This document shows, piece by piece, positions 45,300 to 56,036 of a stretch of DNA of 64,000 nt (positions are counted from its first letter, which is position 1; each line of letters opens with the position of its first letter). Origin of the DNA: Doryteuthis pealeii (taxonomy: Eukaryota; Mollusca; Cephalopoda; Myopsida; Loliginidae); contig CM042181.1 in NCBI GenBank assembly GCA_023376005.1, forward strand, positions 3,198,271-3,262,270, given 5' to 3'. Both the position numbers and the translations under genes were made by a program. The notes below the pieces were generated by a model. It had not been told where the DNA came from and ran no database searches. It saw only the letters and a program-made list of their open reading frames with translations.

Positions 45300-45800
45300 T
45301 TAGTTGGAATATTCTGTGGCATGAAGGAAAAACAGGAATTTCAGAAATCTCAAAGATAATTCTTGTGATTGGAACTTATTGAATATGTAAAGATGACAAT
45401 AATTGTCAACTGTGACGTTACTATCGATGATGACGTTTTGTTGGTAGGTTGGATTTTACGGCATGTCAACATTTGTTGGGTTATTTTATGCCAAAGACGT
45501 GATGTTTTATTCATTCTTGATGGGTATTTAATTTTTTTTCAAACTCAATTTTTCAAACTCATTTTTTAATGTTATTTTCTATTTAACCCATTGATAGAAC
45601 CCTAACAAGTGCTATCACTCCCGGTCAGAGTGGAACTGGAAGTAATGACGATGAAAGGCTACTACACCACTCTTCCCAAAGCTCAAAAATTGGAGCTTCA
45701 ACATGAGATGTAGTTTAAATGTAACGTGATTATGACGTGATTATGTAGTTAAACGTTATACACAGGACAGTAAGACTATTAGCCACTGTCTTCTGGAGTA
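45300..45800 (-). repeat. Repeat R3 and S-related copy
   Basis: R3 at 45330-45440 (AATCTCAAAGATAATTCTTG, GTAAAGATGACAATAATTGT). Then GTTGGTAGGTTGGATTTTAC, ATTTTATGCCAAAGACGTG, the inverted S tail, and S text to about 45795 (CCCTAACAAGTGCTATCACT, GCTCAAAAATTGGAGCTTC). Confidence 0.75.
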
Positions 45801-45856
45801 TATTGTTCACATTCAGTTTTTAAAATCAAACCTCATCTAAAAAATTCAGACAAATA

Positions 45857-45857
<1 letters not shown>

Positions 45858-45896
<39 letters not shown>

Positions 45897-45926
45897 ACAT
45901 ATATATATATATATGTGTGTGTTGTG
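45858..45926. repeat. (AC)n, (TA)n and (GT)n
   Basis: ACACAC at 45859-45898, TATATA to 45914, GTGTGT to 45926, itself an inverted arrangement next to a P element. Confidence 0.9.
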
Positions 45927-46192
45927 TGGGAGAGTATGTGCTTAATTAAAGTCATACCTAATTTTTAAATTAATTAATTATAACTAAATGAATTAGGCGT
46001 GCATATCGGTTTAAATGTAAAGCGTAAACAAATCGAGAAAGAGTCATCTCTGTATTTCAGCCTATTAGAGATGACTTTTTCTCGATTTGTTTACGCTTTA
46101 CATTTAAACCGATATGCACGCCTAATTCATTTAGTTATAATTAATTAATTTACAAAATTAGGTATGACTTTAATTAAGCACATACTCTCCCA
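45927..46192. mobile_element. Palindromic MITE, family P copy 3
   Basis: TGGGAGAGTATGTGCTTAAT at the left and its inverse at 46173-46192. The long stem includes GTTTACGCTTTACATTTAAA, CCGATATGCACGCCTAATTC. The loop is about 20 bp around CTGTATTTCAGCC. The right flank ATTGTCGGCCTTTGCCATTT is again conserved. Confidence 0.9.
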
Positions 46193-46374
46193 CAAATTGT
46201 CGGCCTTTGCCATTTCAAACACATTGTTTGACTACTTATATATATATACATATACATATATATATATATATACATATATATATATGAAGTGTTGTTTCGG
46301 GTCCAATGGGAGAAAAGTGAATAATTTATAAAAAAAAGAAATGGATTGTTTTTTTTAAATATTTCTTATCATTA

Positions 46375-46434
46375 TTTTACATTAGCGACACGTGTTTCAG
46401 ATATTCTAATATCTTCTCCAGGCATTAATTAACC

Positions 46435-46440
<6 letters not shown>
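46375..46440 (-). ncRNA. Degenerate hammerhead-like motif
   Basis: Minus strand: CTGGAGA in place of CTGANGA (invariant A changed to G), a strong stem II AGATATT/AATATCT, GAAAC, and helix III ACAC/GTGT, then C. Helix I is poor. Probably inactive. Confidence 0.4.
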
Positions 46441-46467
<27 letters not shown>

Positions 46468-46472
46468 GTGTG

Positions 46473-46505
<33 letters not shown>

Positions 46506-46600
46506 CTCTCTCTCTCTCTCTCTCCTCTTTCTCTCTGTATCTGTGTGTGTGTGTGGTTGTGTCTGTACGCGCGCGGTGTGTATGTGTGTGTTTTTTTTTC
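46436..46600. repeat. (TA)n, (GT)n and (TC)n compound microsatellite
   Basis: TATATA to 46458, GTGTGT to 46505, CTCTCT to 46535, GTGTGT again to 46590. Threonine/histidine and serine/leucine ORFs here are artefacts. Confidence 0.92.
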
Positions 46601-46619
46601 TTCTCTTGCTGGTGACTTT

Positions 46620-46805
46620 TCCTCAGTTTGAACCCGCCACTGAGCAAACGCCGACTTTGGCCAATTAGTTCCAATATTTCTGTGGCATGAAAGAAAAACG
46701 GGAATTTCAGAAATCTCAAAGATAATTCTTGTGAAAGGAACTTGTTGAATATGTAAAGGTGACAATAATTGCCAGCCTGTAACTTCACTATTGATAATGC
46801 CGTTT
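46620..46805 (+). repeat. Repeat R3, fourth copy
   Basis: AAATCTCAAAGATAATTCTT, GTAAAGGTGACAATAATTGC, then TAATGCCGTTTTCGCAGG. Truncated before the S tail. 46806-47080 shows only a G-run at 46960 and nothing recognised. Confidence 0.75.
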
Positions 46806-47083
46806 TCGCAGGTCGGCCCCGATTCGGGCGCCGGGTCCTTTATTGCTGGAGTGGGAGGTATTGTTCGAACGTGTCACACAAAGAGCGGACAGGTACACGC
46901 TATTCTTATCAACTGTCAGGAGTTGGTGTTTCTTGAAAAGAAAAGAGGTGTGTGTGTAGGGGGGGGGGGGGTAGGAGGTTGACATAAGAAAACAATCAAA
47001 ATATTCAGCGAATTCGTTGCAATAATTAGCAGCACATGCGAAATTTATTGTTGCTATTGCAGGGCACTTAACCATGAGGGCAT

Positions 47084-47088
47084 ACATC

Positions 47089-47132
<44 letters not shown>

Positions 47133-47142
47133 TAATAATAAT
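47084..47142 (+). repeat. (AAT)n tract, LINE junction
   Basis: About 19 AAT units immediately before the first of three LINE copies. Confidence 0.9.
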
Positions 47143-47147
47143 AATGA

Positions 47148-47459
47148 CGAGACCTAGTATTGATAGACAAAAAAGAAAGAACTTGTCAACTGGTGGATTT
47201 TGCAGTGCCAGCAGATCACAGGGTGAAGCTAAAGGAAAATGAACAAATTGATAAATATCTGGACCTTGCCAGAGAACTGAAAAAGTTATGGAATATGAAA
47301 GTGAAAGTGATACCAATTGTAGTTGGTGCACTTGGAACAGTCCCAAAAAGATTAGAAAAGGGTTTGGAAAGTTTGGATATCAAAGGAAGGATTGAAAGCA
47401 TTCAGAACACTGCACTGCTGCAATCTGCCAGAATACTCAGAAGAGTCCTGGAGACCTGA
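47148..47459 (+). pseudogene. LINE copy 1: restriction-like endonuclease C-terminus only
   Basis: Open from inside RPSIDRQKRKNLSTG-like text with the ORF frame from 47160. MIDKKERTCQLVDFAVPADH, RVKLKENEQIDKYLDLAREL and WNMKVKVIPIVVGALGTVPK follow to the stop at 47457. PDxxxxDKK...DFAVPxD is the region that in R2/R4-type LINEs forms the PD-(D/E)XK nuclease that nicks target DNA. The copy is 5'-truncated at a (TAA)n tract, the normal outcome of incomplete target-primed reverse transcription. The 3' end GAGACTTGCTGTCACTCAG, ATGCTGATGTGAAAACCC leads into the AATAATAATA run of the next junction (47531). Confidence 0.75.
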
Positions 47460-47545
47460 GGAGACTTGCTGTCACTCAGACTCCAGTGAAAGACCATCAG
47501 CTAATGCTGATGTGAAAACCCAAAAAAAAGATAATAATAATAATA

Positions 47546-48539
47546 GACAGATTGGCCAAAGGACGAGAAAATTAATGACCATGCACAAGGCTCTCCACCC
47601 TAGAGACGATAGAGATAGATTATATGTGTCAAGAAAGGAAGGGGGAAGAGGTCTTGCCAACATAGAGGACTGCGTAGAAACCACAATCCAAAAAAAAAAG
47701 GATTATACAAGAAAGAGCAAAAACCAATTACTTATGGCATTCAACAATAGTAGCAGTGACAGATTGACAAACAGAAAAACAACAAAGACTAGAAAACAAA
47801 AATGGGAAGAAAAACAATTATATGGACACTTCAAACGACAAATCGAAGAGGTTGCACATTATAAGACTTGGACATGGTTAAGAAAAGGAAACCTCAAAAG
47901 AGAAACTGGATCACTAATAATTGCTGCACAAAATAATGCCATAAGGACAAACTATATCAAAACAAAAATTGATAAGACCCAACAAAATAGTAAATGTAGA
48001 CTATGCGGTAATAGAGATGAGACTGTAGCAAGCCAGAACAATGGGAGTACAAAACTAGACACGACTGGGTTGGGAAGGTGATCAACTGGGAATTATGCAA
48101 AAAATTAAATTTTGACCATACAACAAAATGGTATATGCATAAACCAGAATCTGTTCTTGAGAACGAAACGCATAAAATTCTATGGGACTTTGAAATAAAA
48201 ACGGATCACCTTATTCCAGCAAGAAGACCAGACCTAGTGCTGATTAACAAAAAAGAAAGAACTTCTCAACTGGTGGATTTTGCAGTTCCAGCAGATCACA
48301 GGCTGAAGTTGAAGGAAAATGAAAAAATGGATAAATATCTGGACCTTGCCAGAGAACTGAAAAAGTTATGGAACATGAAAGTGAAAGTGATACCAATTGT
48401 AGTTGGTGCACTTGAAACGGTCTAAAAAGGATTAGAAAATGGTTTGGAAAGATTGGAAATCAGAGAAAGGATTGATACCATTCAGAACACTGCATTGCTG
48501 CAATCTACCAGAATACCCAGAAGAGCCCTGGAGACCTGA
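47546..48539 (+). pseudogene. LINE copy 2: C-terminal third with zinc knuckle and endonuclease
   Basis: Begins after AATAATAATA with RQIGQRTRKLMTMHKALHPR, DDRDRLYVSRKEGGRGLANI, the linker that follows the RT in restriction-enzyme-like-endonuclease LINEs. Later come WTWLRKGNLKRETGSLIIAA, the first half of a CCHC knuckle (KCRLCGNRDET), a deletion with frameshift near 48030 that removes the His and last Cys, WELCKKLNFDHTTKWYMHKP, FEIKTDHLIPARRPDLVLIN, KKERTSQLVDFAVPADHR, and VIPIVVGALETV. A TAA stands at 48423, where the closest copies read CCA. The normal end LET-stop is at 48539. This resembles the R4/Dong and related clades, whose TAA-repeat preference fits the flanks; the clade assignment is inference. 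Confidence 0.75.
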
Positions 48540-48619
48540 GGAGATTTGCTGTCACTCAGACTCCAGAGAAAGACCATCAGCTAATGCTGATGTGAAAACT
48601 CAAAAGGAGAAAATAATAA

Positions 48620-49770
48620 TAATAATAATAACATTTCGGAGTGATATATGGAAAAGGAAAGAACATAATAAGAAATCAAAATGGATAAGGGATATTAAAA
48701 ATGAACTGATGGAAATTGAGGAAGGATCTGTAGCAAGTATTCCTATAATTACACTCAAATCAATACTCAAGAAAGTATCAAATTTGAAAACACCAGGCCA
48801 TGATGGCATACATGGATTCTGGTTCAGAAAATGTACTTCTATCCACAAAAGAATGGCACAGCAACTGAACAGATGTCTACAAGAAACAGAAGTACCCGAA
48901 TGGATGACAAAAGGGATAACTACCCTAATACAGAAAGACCCACAAAAAGGAAAATTCCGTAGCAATTATAGACCAATAACTTGTCTACCCATGATGTGGA
49001 AAATATTGAATGCAGTAATAAAAGAAGAAATATACTTTTCACTCAATTGGCGTAAACTTTTCCCAGAATAACAGAAAGGATGTATCAAGGGAAAAAGAGG
49101 AACGCATGATTTACTTTATATAGACCAACACATTCTTAAAGAAGTTAAAAATAGACGGAAAAATATTTAAATGGCATGGATAACTACAGAAAGGCCTATG
49201 ACATGGTCCCACATACCTGGATTTTAGAATGTCTGAAAATGTACAAAATATCCAACAACATCATAAATTTCATCAAAAAGCCATGGTAAACTTGAGAGTT
49301 CCATTGAAAGCCGGAGGGAAATCCCTGGCAGAAGTAAAAATCCAAAGAGGTATCTTCCAAGGAGACTTGTTATCACCACTACTGTTTATTATAGCAATGA
49401 TGCCACTCAACCATATACTTAAAAATGTACAGGGGGATACAAATTCACTAACTCACAAGAAAAGATAAACCACCTTATGTAAATTAGACCATTAGAATAT
49501 ATAGCAAAGATATAGGGATGGAATTCGGAATCAAAAAACGTACTATGTTAGTGATAGAACGGGATGAAAGAAAATTAATGGACGGAATACAACTGCCAAA
49601 TCAAGACACTATAAAATCACTTGATGAAAATGAACGCTACAAACACATAGGCATTTTAGAAGCAGACAATATGAGCAAGCAGAAATGAAAGACAAAAAGA
49701 GTTAAAAAAGAATACCCCAGAAGAACAGAGTCCTACAGACCTGAGGAGACTTGTTGTCACTCAGCCTCCA
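48620..49770 (+). pseudogene. LINE copy 3: reverse transcriptase part, internally deleted
   Basis: Starts after AATAATAATAATAA. FRSDIWKRKEHNKKSKWIRD, NLKTPGHDGIHGFWFRKC, WMTKGITTLIQKDP, NYRPITCLPMMWKILNAVI (RT domain), then after a stop GTHDLLYIDQ, AWITTEKAYDMVPHTWI, KAGGKSLAEVKIQRGIFQGD, LLSPLLFIIAMMPLNHIL (RT QG-D motif). The catalytic FxDD box is missing. The text jumps to a thumb-like IGILEADNMSKQK at about 49640 and then to the 3' end at 49720-49815, so the linker and endonuclease are deleted. Ends in ATAATAATAAT at 49821. Frame breaks at 49069, 49170 and 49465. Confidence 0.8.
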
Positions 49771-49829
49771 GGGAAATACCATCAGCTAACGCTGATGTGA
49801 AAAACTCAAAAGGAGTGAAAATAATAATA

Positions 49830-50285
49830 ATAATTTTGTTGGTCTCCTTCCGTCTTCGAGAGACGATGGAGTAGTGTCCAATCTTTTAAACTACGTAACC
49901 TGGACAGGTTCATATGGAGTATAAGCTGTTGCCCAAGCAGCAAATCCCCCATCTCCACATTGCTGCTGTGATCCAAAGGAAAGGTAAGGAACCAATGCAG
50001 TTTGGAAGCGGTAGTGTCGCAGGAGTTAATGGGTAACAATGGATTCCAGCATCACACCACATTTAGGGACTCCGGCTCCTGATTTGTTTTCGGGGTTTAC
50101 TCCCCTAGCCTTTTCATGGGATGAGGTAAAGACGCTAGGCACCGGTGGTTTTGTATCAGTCTTTTCCTTGTCTTAAATGGGTTACTGACCAAGGCTAACG
50201 AACTCATTCTAACCCATTTGGGGATTTATGTGAGAAGTAAGGACCCCAATCTTTGAATAAGAAAGAGACAATTGTGTGACTGTTG
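49830..50285 (+). repeat. Unidentified GC-richer dispersed-looking segment
   Basis: GTTGGTCTCCTTCCGTCTTC, GAGAGACGATGGAGTAGTG, GCTCCTGATTTGTTTTCGG and CTAACCCATTTGGGGATTT. Composition and a sharp start right after (AAT)n suggest an insertion. No other copy in the window and no B box or coding frame seen. Confidence 0.3.
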
Positions 50286-50394
50286 AATCAAGGGAATTAT
50301 GTCGAGACAGTAAAATTACTTGAAGTGGGAGTTATTTTGCAGAAGAAATGGGAATTTATATTTTCACTCTCCGGAATGAAAAGAAAATAGTGTT

Positions 50395-50765
50395 TTCTAA
50401 AAACTACCTATGTGGATCAGAATAGACCTTGGAGTAATGGTGATGAAGAAGTACTCCGCACTCCCCAGAGCTCCAGAATTAGAACTAGATGCACTTTAAC
50501 GTGATAATCAGGATACTAAGATCCTCAGCCATAGCCTTCTAGCACACATATGATAAAAAGGGTTGGAGGTTTGCCAATAAATACAATAGGATCGGGACAA
50601 TCATATCGTGCTAGGGGCTGGACTGACAGCCGACTAGTCGGTAGTAACCAATCCGATAACCGGATCTGGCCAAAGGACAAAAGTGGTGTGTTGCCTGCTT
50701 AGCAACCAGGATTCCGTCCTTAAGCATCAGCGGGTTGGCAACGCCTCCACTGCGCCAAAGATTTA
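50395..50765 (-). mobile_element. S-related copy, minus
   Basis: GATCAGAATAGACCTTGGAG, TGATGAAGAAGTACTCCGC, ACACATATGATAAAAAGGGT, CAATAGGATCGGGACAATC, GTGCTAGGGGCTGGACTGAC, AGGATTCCGTCCTTAAGCAT. The tail and part of the head are missing. Confidence 0.7.
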
Positions 50766-52085
50766 TTCAAAAGTGACCTGCAAACAGGGTTTGTCTAATC
50801 AGAGGAAAAGTGCAAGACAAGTCAAGATTTCTTGAAGTGGAAGTTATTTTGCAGAAGAATAGAATTTATGTTTTCTCTCGCCGGATTGAAAAGAAAACTT
50901 CTCTTAGTTAATGTTCTATTTATTTTTTTGTGGCATTGTGTGTGTGTGGGTTTTTAAAACCAGAAGTAGTCTAGCGTGAAGAAATCAGAACTAAGATTTT
51001 CCCTCGCTAGGAAAATAGTATTTTCTGAAACATCCACGAACTCATTGTCGTTATTTTCATGTTGTGCCTCGTGTGTTGGAATATTTTTAATGAAATCATT
51101 ATTTCAACTTTGTTGTTTCTCAATTTCTCGTAGTTAATATTTTTGAGGACATGTTTAACTAAATATGTCCAAATCATTTAGTACTGTATTAGCTCATAAT
51201 AATACAGTCTGTACTAAACATGTTTTAAAGTTTTATTGAATATATTAAGTAATCAGGTAGATCGATATCCCTGTTACCGAATTTTATCTGCAGATCCTTG
51301 ATATCAAAAATGGAATCTCCAGCATGTGAGACTAATCCAATATCAATATTCATTTATGCATCTTCCTCATGCAGTTCATGATTATCACCACTATCATCAT
51401 CACTATCTACCAGACTTTCTCAGTCGCTCATGAGGACCAATAGTGTATGTCTCTCACTAAGTCAAACTCCACAATCTAATCTTTTCAAATTTCTACTCAG
51501 ATCTTTTATTTACTATGATTTTTCTCTATTGGAAAAATGTCTATCACATATATACCTCTTTTTATTCTCTTAGACCTATGAACCTCAGCAATCTTTATAT
51601 TGTGTTTATGATTTCTGTATTTCTGTTATCACTAAATATTGGTAAACAAAGCATCGCAAATTCAAGTGAGTAATACCTTTTATCTGAAGAGAACATGTTT
51701 CAAGGAAATTGAGATGTTTCAGCATACCTTTTCTGTTTATAAAATAGCGCTAATCTTGAGCAGACTCTAATTACTATTACTTGTGGCGTATTTTATTCAC
51801 CAGATTTACCAGAGTGAATGTTTGTAAATTAGCAGAAATCTTGTCAAGTATTCATAGGCTATATATAATTCTAACTCATTATATTGATTTATCAGACAAA
51901 ATAATTCTGTGTTTTCGATTTCTAATGCTATCAGACGCTGCAGATAACACACAGCATAATATATGTTAATTATTACGTTTCATATATTTACTTAAGAGCT
52001 ATTGCAAATAGTTTACATATGTAAAAGTATAATAATTTGATTTAACTCATCATTAACTTAATCATTTTTCTTTCTTTCATTTTTT
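50766..52085. other. No recognisable feature
   Basis: AT-rich, apparently single-copy. 50840-51020 is a short imperfect duplicate of 50320-50400 (ACTTGAAGTGGAAGTTATTT, TTTGCAGAAGAA). 51360-51425 has CATCATCAC-type text. Confidence 0.4.
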
Positions 52086-52094
52086 TTCATCTTT

Positions 52095-52549
52095 TTTGAT
52101 ATGATTCTCTCTCTCTCTGTCTCTCTCTCATTCTTCTCCTCTCTCTCTAACCTTTCTTTCTTTCTTCCTTCTTTCCTCTTTTGATTATGATTATTTATCT
52201 CTATCTTCTCATCGTATCTCTCTCTTCTCTCTCTCACTCAGGTCTCAACTCTGCTCTTTCTTTCTTTCTTCTTCCTTCTTTTCATCTTTTGATTATGATT
52301 TATTCTCTTCTCTCTCTCTCTCTCTCTCTTCTCCTCTCTCTCTTCTCTCTAACTCTTCTTTCTTTCTCCTCTTTTTTCATCTTTTGATATGATTATTTCT
52401 CTCTCTCTCTCTCTCTCACTCTCTTCAAACTCTTTCTTTCTTCCTTTTTTCATCTTTTGAATTATGATTATTTCTCTCTCTCTCTCTCTCTTCTCTCTCT
52501 TCTCTCTAACTCTTTCTTTCTTTCCTTCTTTCATCTTTGATTATGATTA

Positions 52550-52584
<35 letters not shown>

Positions 52585-52848
52585 TCGTCTCTCTCTCTCT
52601 CTCCTCTCTTCTCTCTAACTCTTTCTTCTCTTCCTTCTTTTCATCTTTTGATTTATGATTATTCTCCTCTCTCTCTCTCTCTCGTCCTCTCTCCTCTCTA
52701 ACTTTTCTTTCTTTCTTTCCTTCATTTTCATCTTTTGATTATAATTATTTCTCTCTCTCTCTCTCTCTCTATCTGTCTCTCTCTCTCTTCAAGCTCTTTC
52801 TTTCTTTCTTTCTCTCTTCATTCTTTTGATTTTGATTATTTCTCTCTC

Positions 52849-52883
<35 letters not shown>

Positions 52884-52925
52884 TAACTCTTGTCTTTCTT
52901 CCTCTTTTCATCTTTTCCTTATGTT
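52095..52925 (+). repeat. (TC)n minisatellite with TTTTGATTATGATTATTT spacer
   Basis: About eight units of 85-100 bp: CTCTCTCTAACTCTTTCTTT, CTTTCCTTCTTTTCATC, TTTTGATTATGATTATTTCT and a (TC)n block. Pyrimidine-only over long runs. ORFs are low complexity. Confidence 0.92.
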
Positions 52926-53790
52926 CAACCATGGCATTTTTTGTCTAAACTTGGACTTTATCCACCAGACAACAGGAAATACATAAAAAAGATCCAGGAG
53001 AAGCTCTAACCGCATCAGGTGAATATGTAAAGGTCCTACATTGTGACATCAAGACCGACAAAGTCGGGCGTTATCCGGAGATAGCAGCTGGTGGCGGACT
53101 CTGGTCTTAGTGATGTAATGAATGCCTCGGCTTGAAACCATGCGTGAGACCCAAAGTCTCTATCTGTGAATAGCTTTTGTTTGTTGCAATGCTGCCTTCG
53201 GTGTAAAATAGCAAGTTCATTTGTATCGGAGATTAATTCATAACATTAAATACTTGCGCTAGTGGTCATAAATTTGCTAGTGTTTCAGTTGTTTGGAATT
53301 AGACATATTCAAGATTCAAAGATAATATTCGGGCGAGTCCTAAAATTCATGGTTTAATTAGCGATAGTTTATGATATGTTATAAATTTAACTTTCATATG
53401 ATGTTTGGTGTAATAGTGAATATTATTGCAATATCTTACACAGGATGCAAATTTAATTTTTAATTTTGTAATAATTCAAAGGCCAGAAGCAGGAAATGGT
53501 AATAAGTTTAATAACAAAGTCTTTAGACAGACAAGAATACTCAAAATTATTAAGAGAATATAGATCAATCAAAATGAATATATTTAATATAATATAATAT
53601 TATATATATATATACTATATATATATATATTATATATTATATATATAATATATATATATATATACCTTGATAAGGAAGAAAACAAAAAAAAATAACATCA
53701 TTTGCTGAATAAATTTTATTCGAGCTATAAACCTTAAGGCCTTTTTGAAATTTAAATAATTACTACGAATTTTTGGATACCTTATATATA
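52926..53790. other. No recognisable feature apart from (TA)n
   Basis: Mixed sequence to 53580, then (TA)n at 53583-53664 and AT-rich text. CTATAAACCTTAAGGCC at 53725 recalls the hammerhead palindrome flanks but no core can be folded. Confidence 0.4.
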
Positions 53791-54269
53791 CTGAGCGAAA
53801 TAATATGCACCTCTACCGGGTGCAAGTTTTTATAGTTAAATGTAATAAGATGAATTAGATTAAACAGAAAGCTATGAACTAATTAAGAATTCAATAAAAG
53901 ATTCTGAAACGGAGGGGTATAGACAGAAAACTAAACAATGAACTTACTCTTTCAATCACTTCCGGTTTTCAATGCTAATTTCCTAATTAACTATTAGTCT
54001 AAAATAGAAGTAAAGAATAAAATTACAGCTTTTCTTCTTTTAATGAATTGCTTTAGGATTTATTGAAGAGATTTTTCTCGATATTCATTAAGAAAAACCA
54101 AACAATTAGGAAATCAATAATACAAGCCATTTTTATTAAAATCAGTTTTTAATACAATAGAAATAGAACATGGAGAATGTAGTAAATAATAAGTGGATTG
54201 TGACTTTGAGTAAGTAGATATAGTTTCGATTAGAGACAGAAAAACACACAATCTCCAATATAATATAGA
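53791..54269 (-). mobile_element. Helitron-like element, family A copy 4, shortened
   Basis: Minus strand: start TCTATATTATATTGGAGATT, TTTTCTGTCTCTAATCGAAA, then the family interior, hairpin GCACCCGGTAGAGGTGC (enlarged loop) and a damaged end CGCTCAG. The segment around TTTGCATATTG is deleted. Confidence 0.65.
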
Positions 54270-54416
54270 GATAGATATAATATAAGAAACGTTATAAGTA
54301 ATAGTATATATACAATTATATAGTAGTATATATATATATAATTATTATTATTATATATAGTATGAGCAGTAATACACAAACGATGTATTTTGATATGGCT
54401 TTTATTTAGCCGAAAT

Positions 54417-54558
54417 TTTTTGAATATGTGCTTAATTTAAGTCGTACCCTAATTTTGAAAGTTTATTAATTAATATGTATGCCCGCCTAATGAATTAAGT
54501 ATTAATTAATGAACTTTCAAAAATTAGGTACGACTTCAATTAAGCACATATCCCCTCC
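54417..54558. mobile_element. Palindromic MITE, family P copy 4, short
   Basis: ATATGTGCTTAATTTAAGTC, GTACCCTAATTTTGAAAG at the left; CTTTCAAAAATTAGGTACG, ACTTCAATTAAGCACATA at the right. The centre is reduced to TATGTATGCCCGCCTAATG. Confidence 0.85.
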
Positions 54559-54689
54559 CCCCAAAAAAAATATATTATCATTTATGTATTTGTTATATGT
54601 ATGTATTTGTTATATCGCTGACTTAACCCTCTGAATTCCACACTTACTATCCATCGTGACCAAATTCAAAGTCAACTTTCCTTTATAAT

Positions 54690-54910
54690 ATTAATATATA
54701 TATATATATAATATTATATGACTTTCAAAAGAAGAAAAAACTTACAGACCGTCATTCTGTAATAAATTTATTTCGGACCAATAAGCTCAAAACTTTTTAG
54801 AATTTCGTAAAAATTTTAAAAACTCCTTAAATTTAAAGCCTGAGCTTTTGGTCGAAATAATGTATTCCGGAATGATGGTTTGTTAAGTTTTTTCTTTCTT
54901 TGAAAGTTAA
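54690..54910. repeat. Inverted repeat, hammerhead-palindrome-like, core lost
   Basis: ACTTTCAAAAGAAGAAAAAA, CTTACAGACCGTCATTCTG, ATTTATTTCGGACCAATAAG at the left faces CTTTTGGTCGAAATAATGTA, TTCCGGAATGATGG, AAGTTTTTTC at the right. GGTCGAAAT and CTGAG are present but no full CTGANGA core. Next to (TA)n like the others. Confidence 0.55.
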
Positions 54911-55259
54911 ACATTGCTCTGTATTTAATATAATTTATTGATTATTATACATTGAGCTCTCAAATGGCTCAGACGTAAGTCTAGCTTTGCATTTACACCT
55001 TCTGTCGCGTAAAATACACGTGAGACCCCCAACTTTCACTCGTACACACACGTTTTTCACGTGGTTGTCTGTCACCATGGGACCGCATCTAACTCAAGAG
55101 ACCAGCCCGTGAGAGGCAAGCCCTGACACACATACTACATACATCCGGCTTGAATGTAGGAAATATATCCAAGACCTCCGTGTTGTGCCGCTTTCGTAGA
55201 GCCCGCTTCAGTATAGAGTGCTCAAGCCACATTGTCTCAAACCATCTACATCCACTATA

Positions 55260-55858
55260 CCGCCCTGTCGGCTGGGGCGTTAGAATGCACCGACTGCACC
55301 TCTGCAGAGGGGTAAGACTCCTCCAATGGGGCCACCTGTGGCCGTGGGTGGCGACCCGGATGCTTAAGGATAGAACCCAGGTGGAATGAGCATTTCATGA
55401 CTTGCAATACTCCACTTTGGCCCTATCTTGGGCTAGACGGGCGGTCGAAGGGGCCCCCTCCGATCAATCGCTTGTCAACTTCAAGCCCTAGCACCTAATA
55501 GTATTTCCTAACTCTATTGCCCTTTGGCAAGCCATAACCCTTTTTATCATATGGGTGCTAGAAGGCGGTGGCTGCGGGTCTACAATGTACTTGGGACTGA
55601 CGTTAAACTCTATCTGATGGTGGAGGTTCCAGTTTTGAAGGTTTGGGGAATGTGGAGCACCCGCATCACCCATTGCTCCCTGGTCACTGTGACCCGGTGG
55701 TAGTACCTGTTAGGGTCCCATCTATGGGTTGAATAGAAAAACAGAGTTATAAATAAAATTGTATATTATCCATTAAGAATTGATTCATTTCAACTTTATC
55801 GGCATTAATGAACCCACTGAGGTTGATATCTCCACAAAACAAGCGAACCAAACTAAAA
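55260..55858 (+). mobile_element. S retroposon copy, full length (S11, 599 bp)
   Basis: Head CCGCCCTGTCGGCTGGGGCG, tail ACAAGCGAACCAAACTAAA. Flanked by ACATCCACTATA at 55248-55259 and 55859-55870 (the last A or two may be tail). The interior includes GCCGTGGGTGGCGACCCGG, TTGGGCTAGACGGGCGGTC, TATCGGCATTAATGAACCC. No ORF. Confidence 0.93.
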
Positions 55859-56036
55859 ACATCCACTATAACGAGTCCCCTCCATGCAGAAGATTCGTAG
55901 CCATCTTTTCCTAATACTGCAAAATTTTATGTCAAGAGTCTTAAGATTGTTTTTTTGTGACATCCTTGAACGTTTCTTGGGTTTGTGTCTTGGACGTTTA
56001 CCATACTGGAGTTCCCTATCAAACAGCTGCTTCGGG

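Noticed and set aside
46406..46788. 119-residue ORFs with Thr-His and Arg-Glu repeats
   Set aside because: Translation of (GT)n, (TC)n and R3 repeat sequence; no domain.
47472..47684. Minus-strand ORF in LINE copies
   Set aside because: Antisense of the LINE linker region; no independent support.
51781..51969. 62-residue ORF as a small host gene
   Set aside because: No recognised motif, ordinary AT-rich intergenic composition and no splice context.
53700..53760. Another hammerhead near CTATAAACCTTAAGGCC
   Set aside because: No CTGANGA core or paired helix I could be placed.
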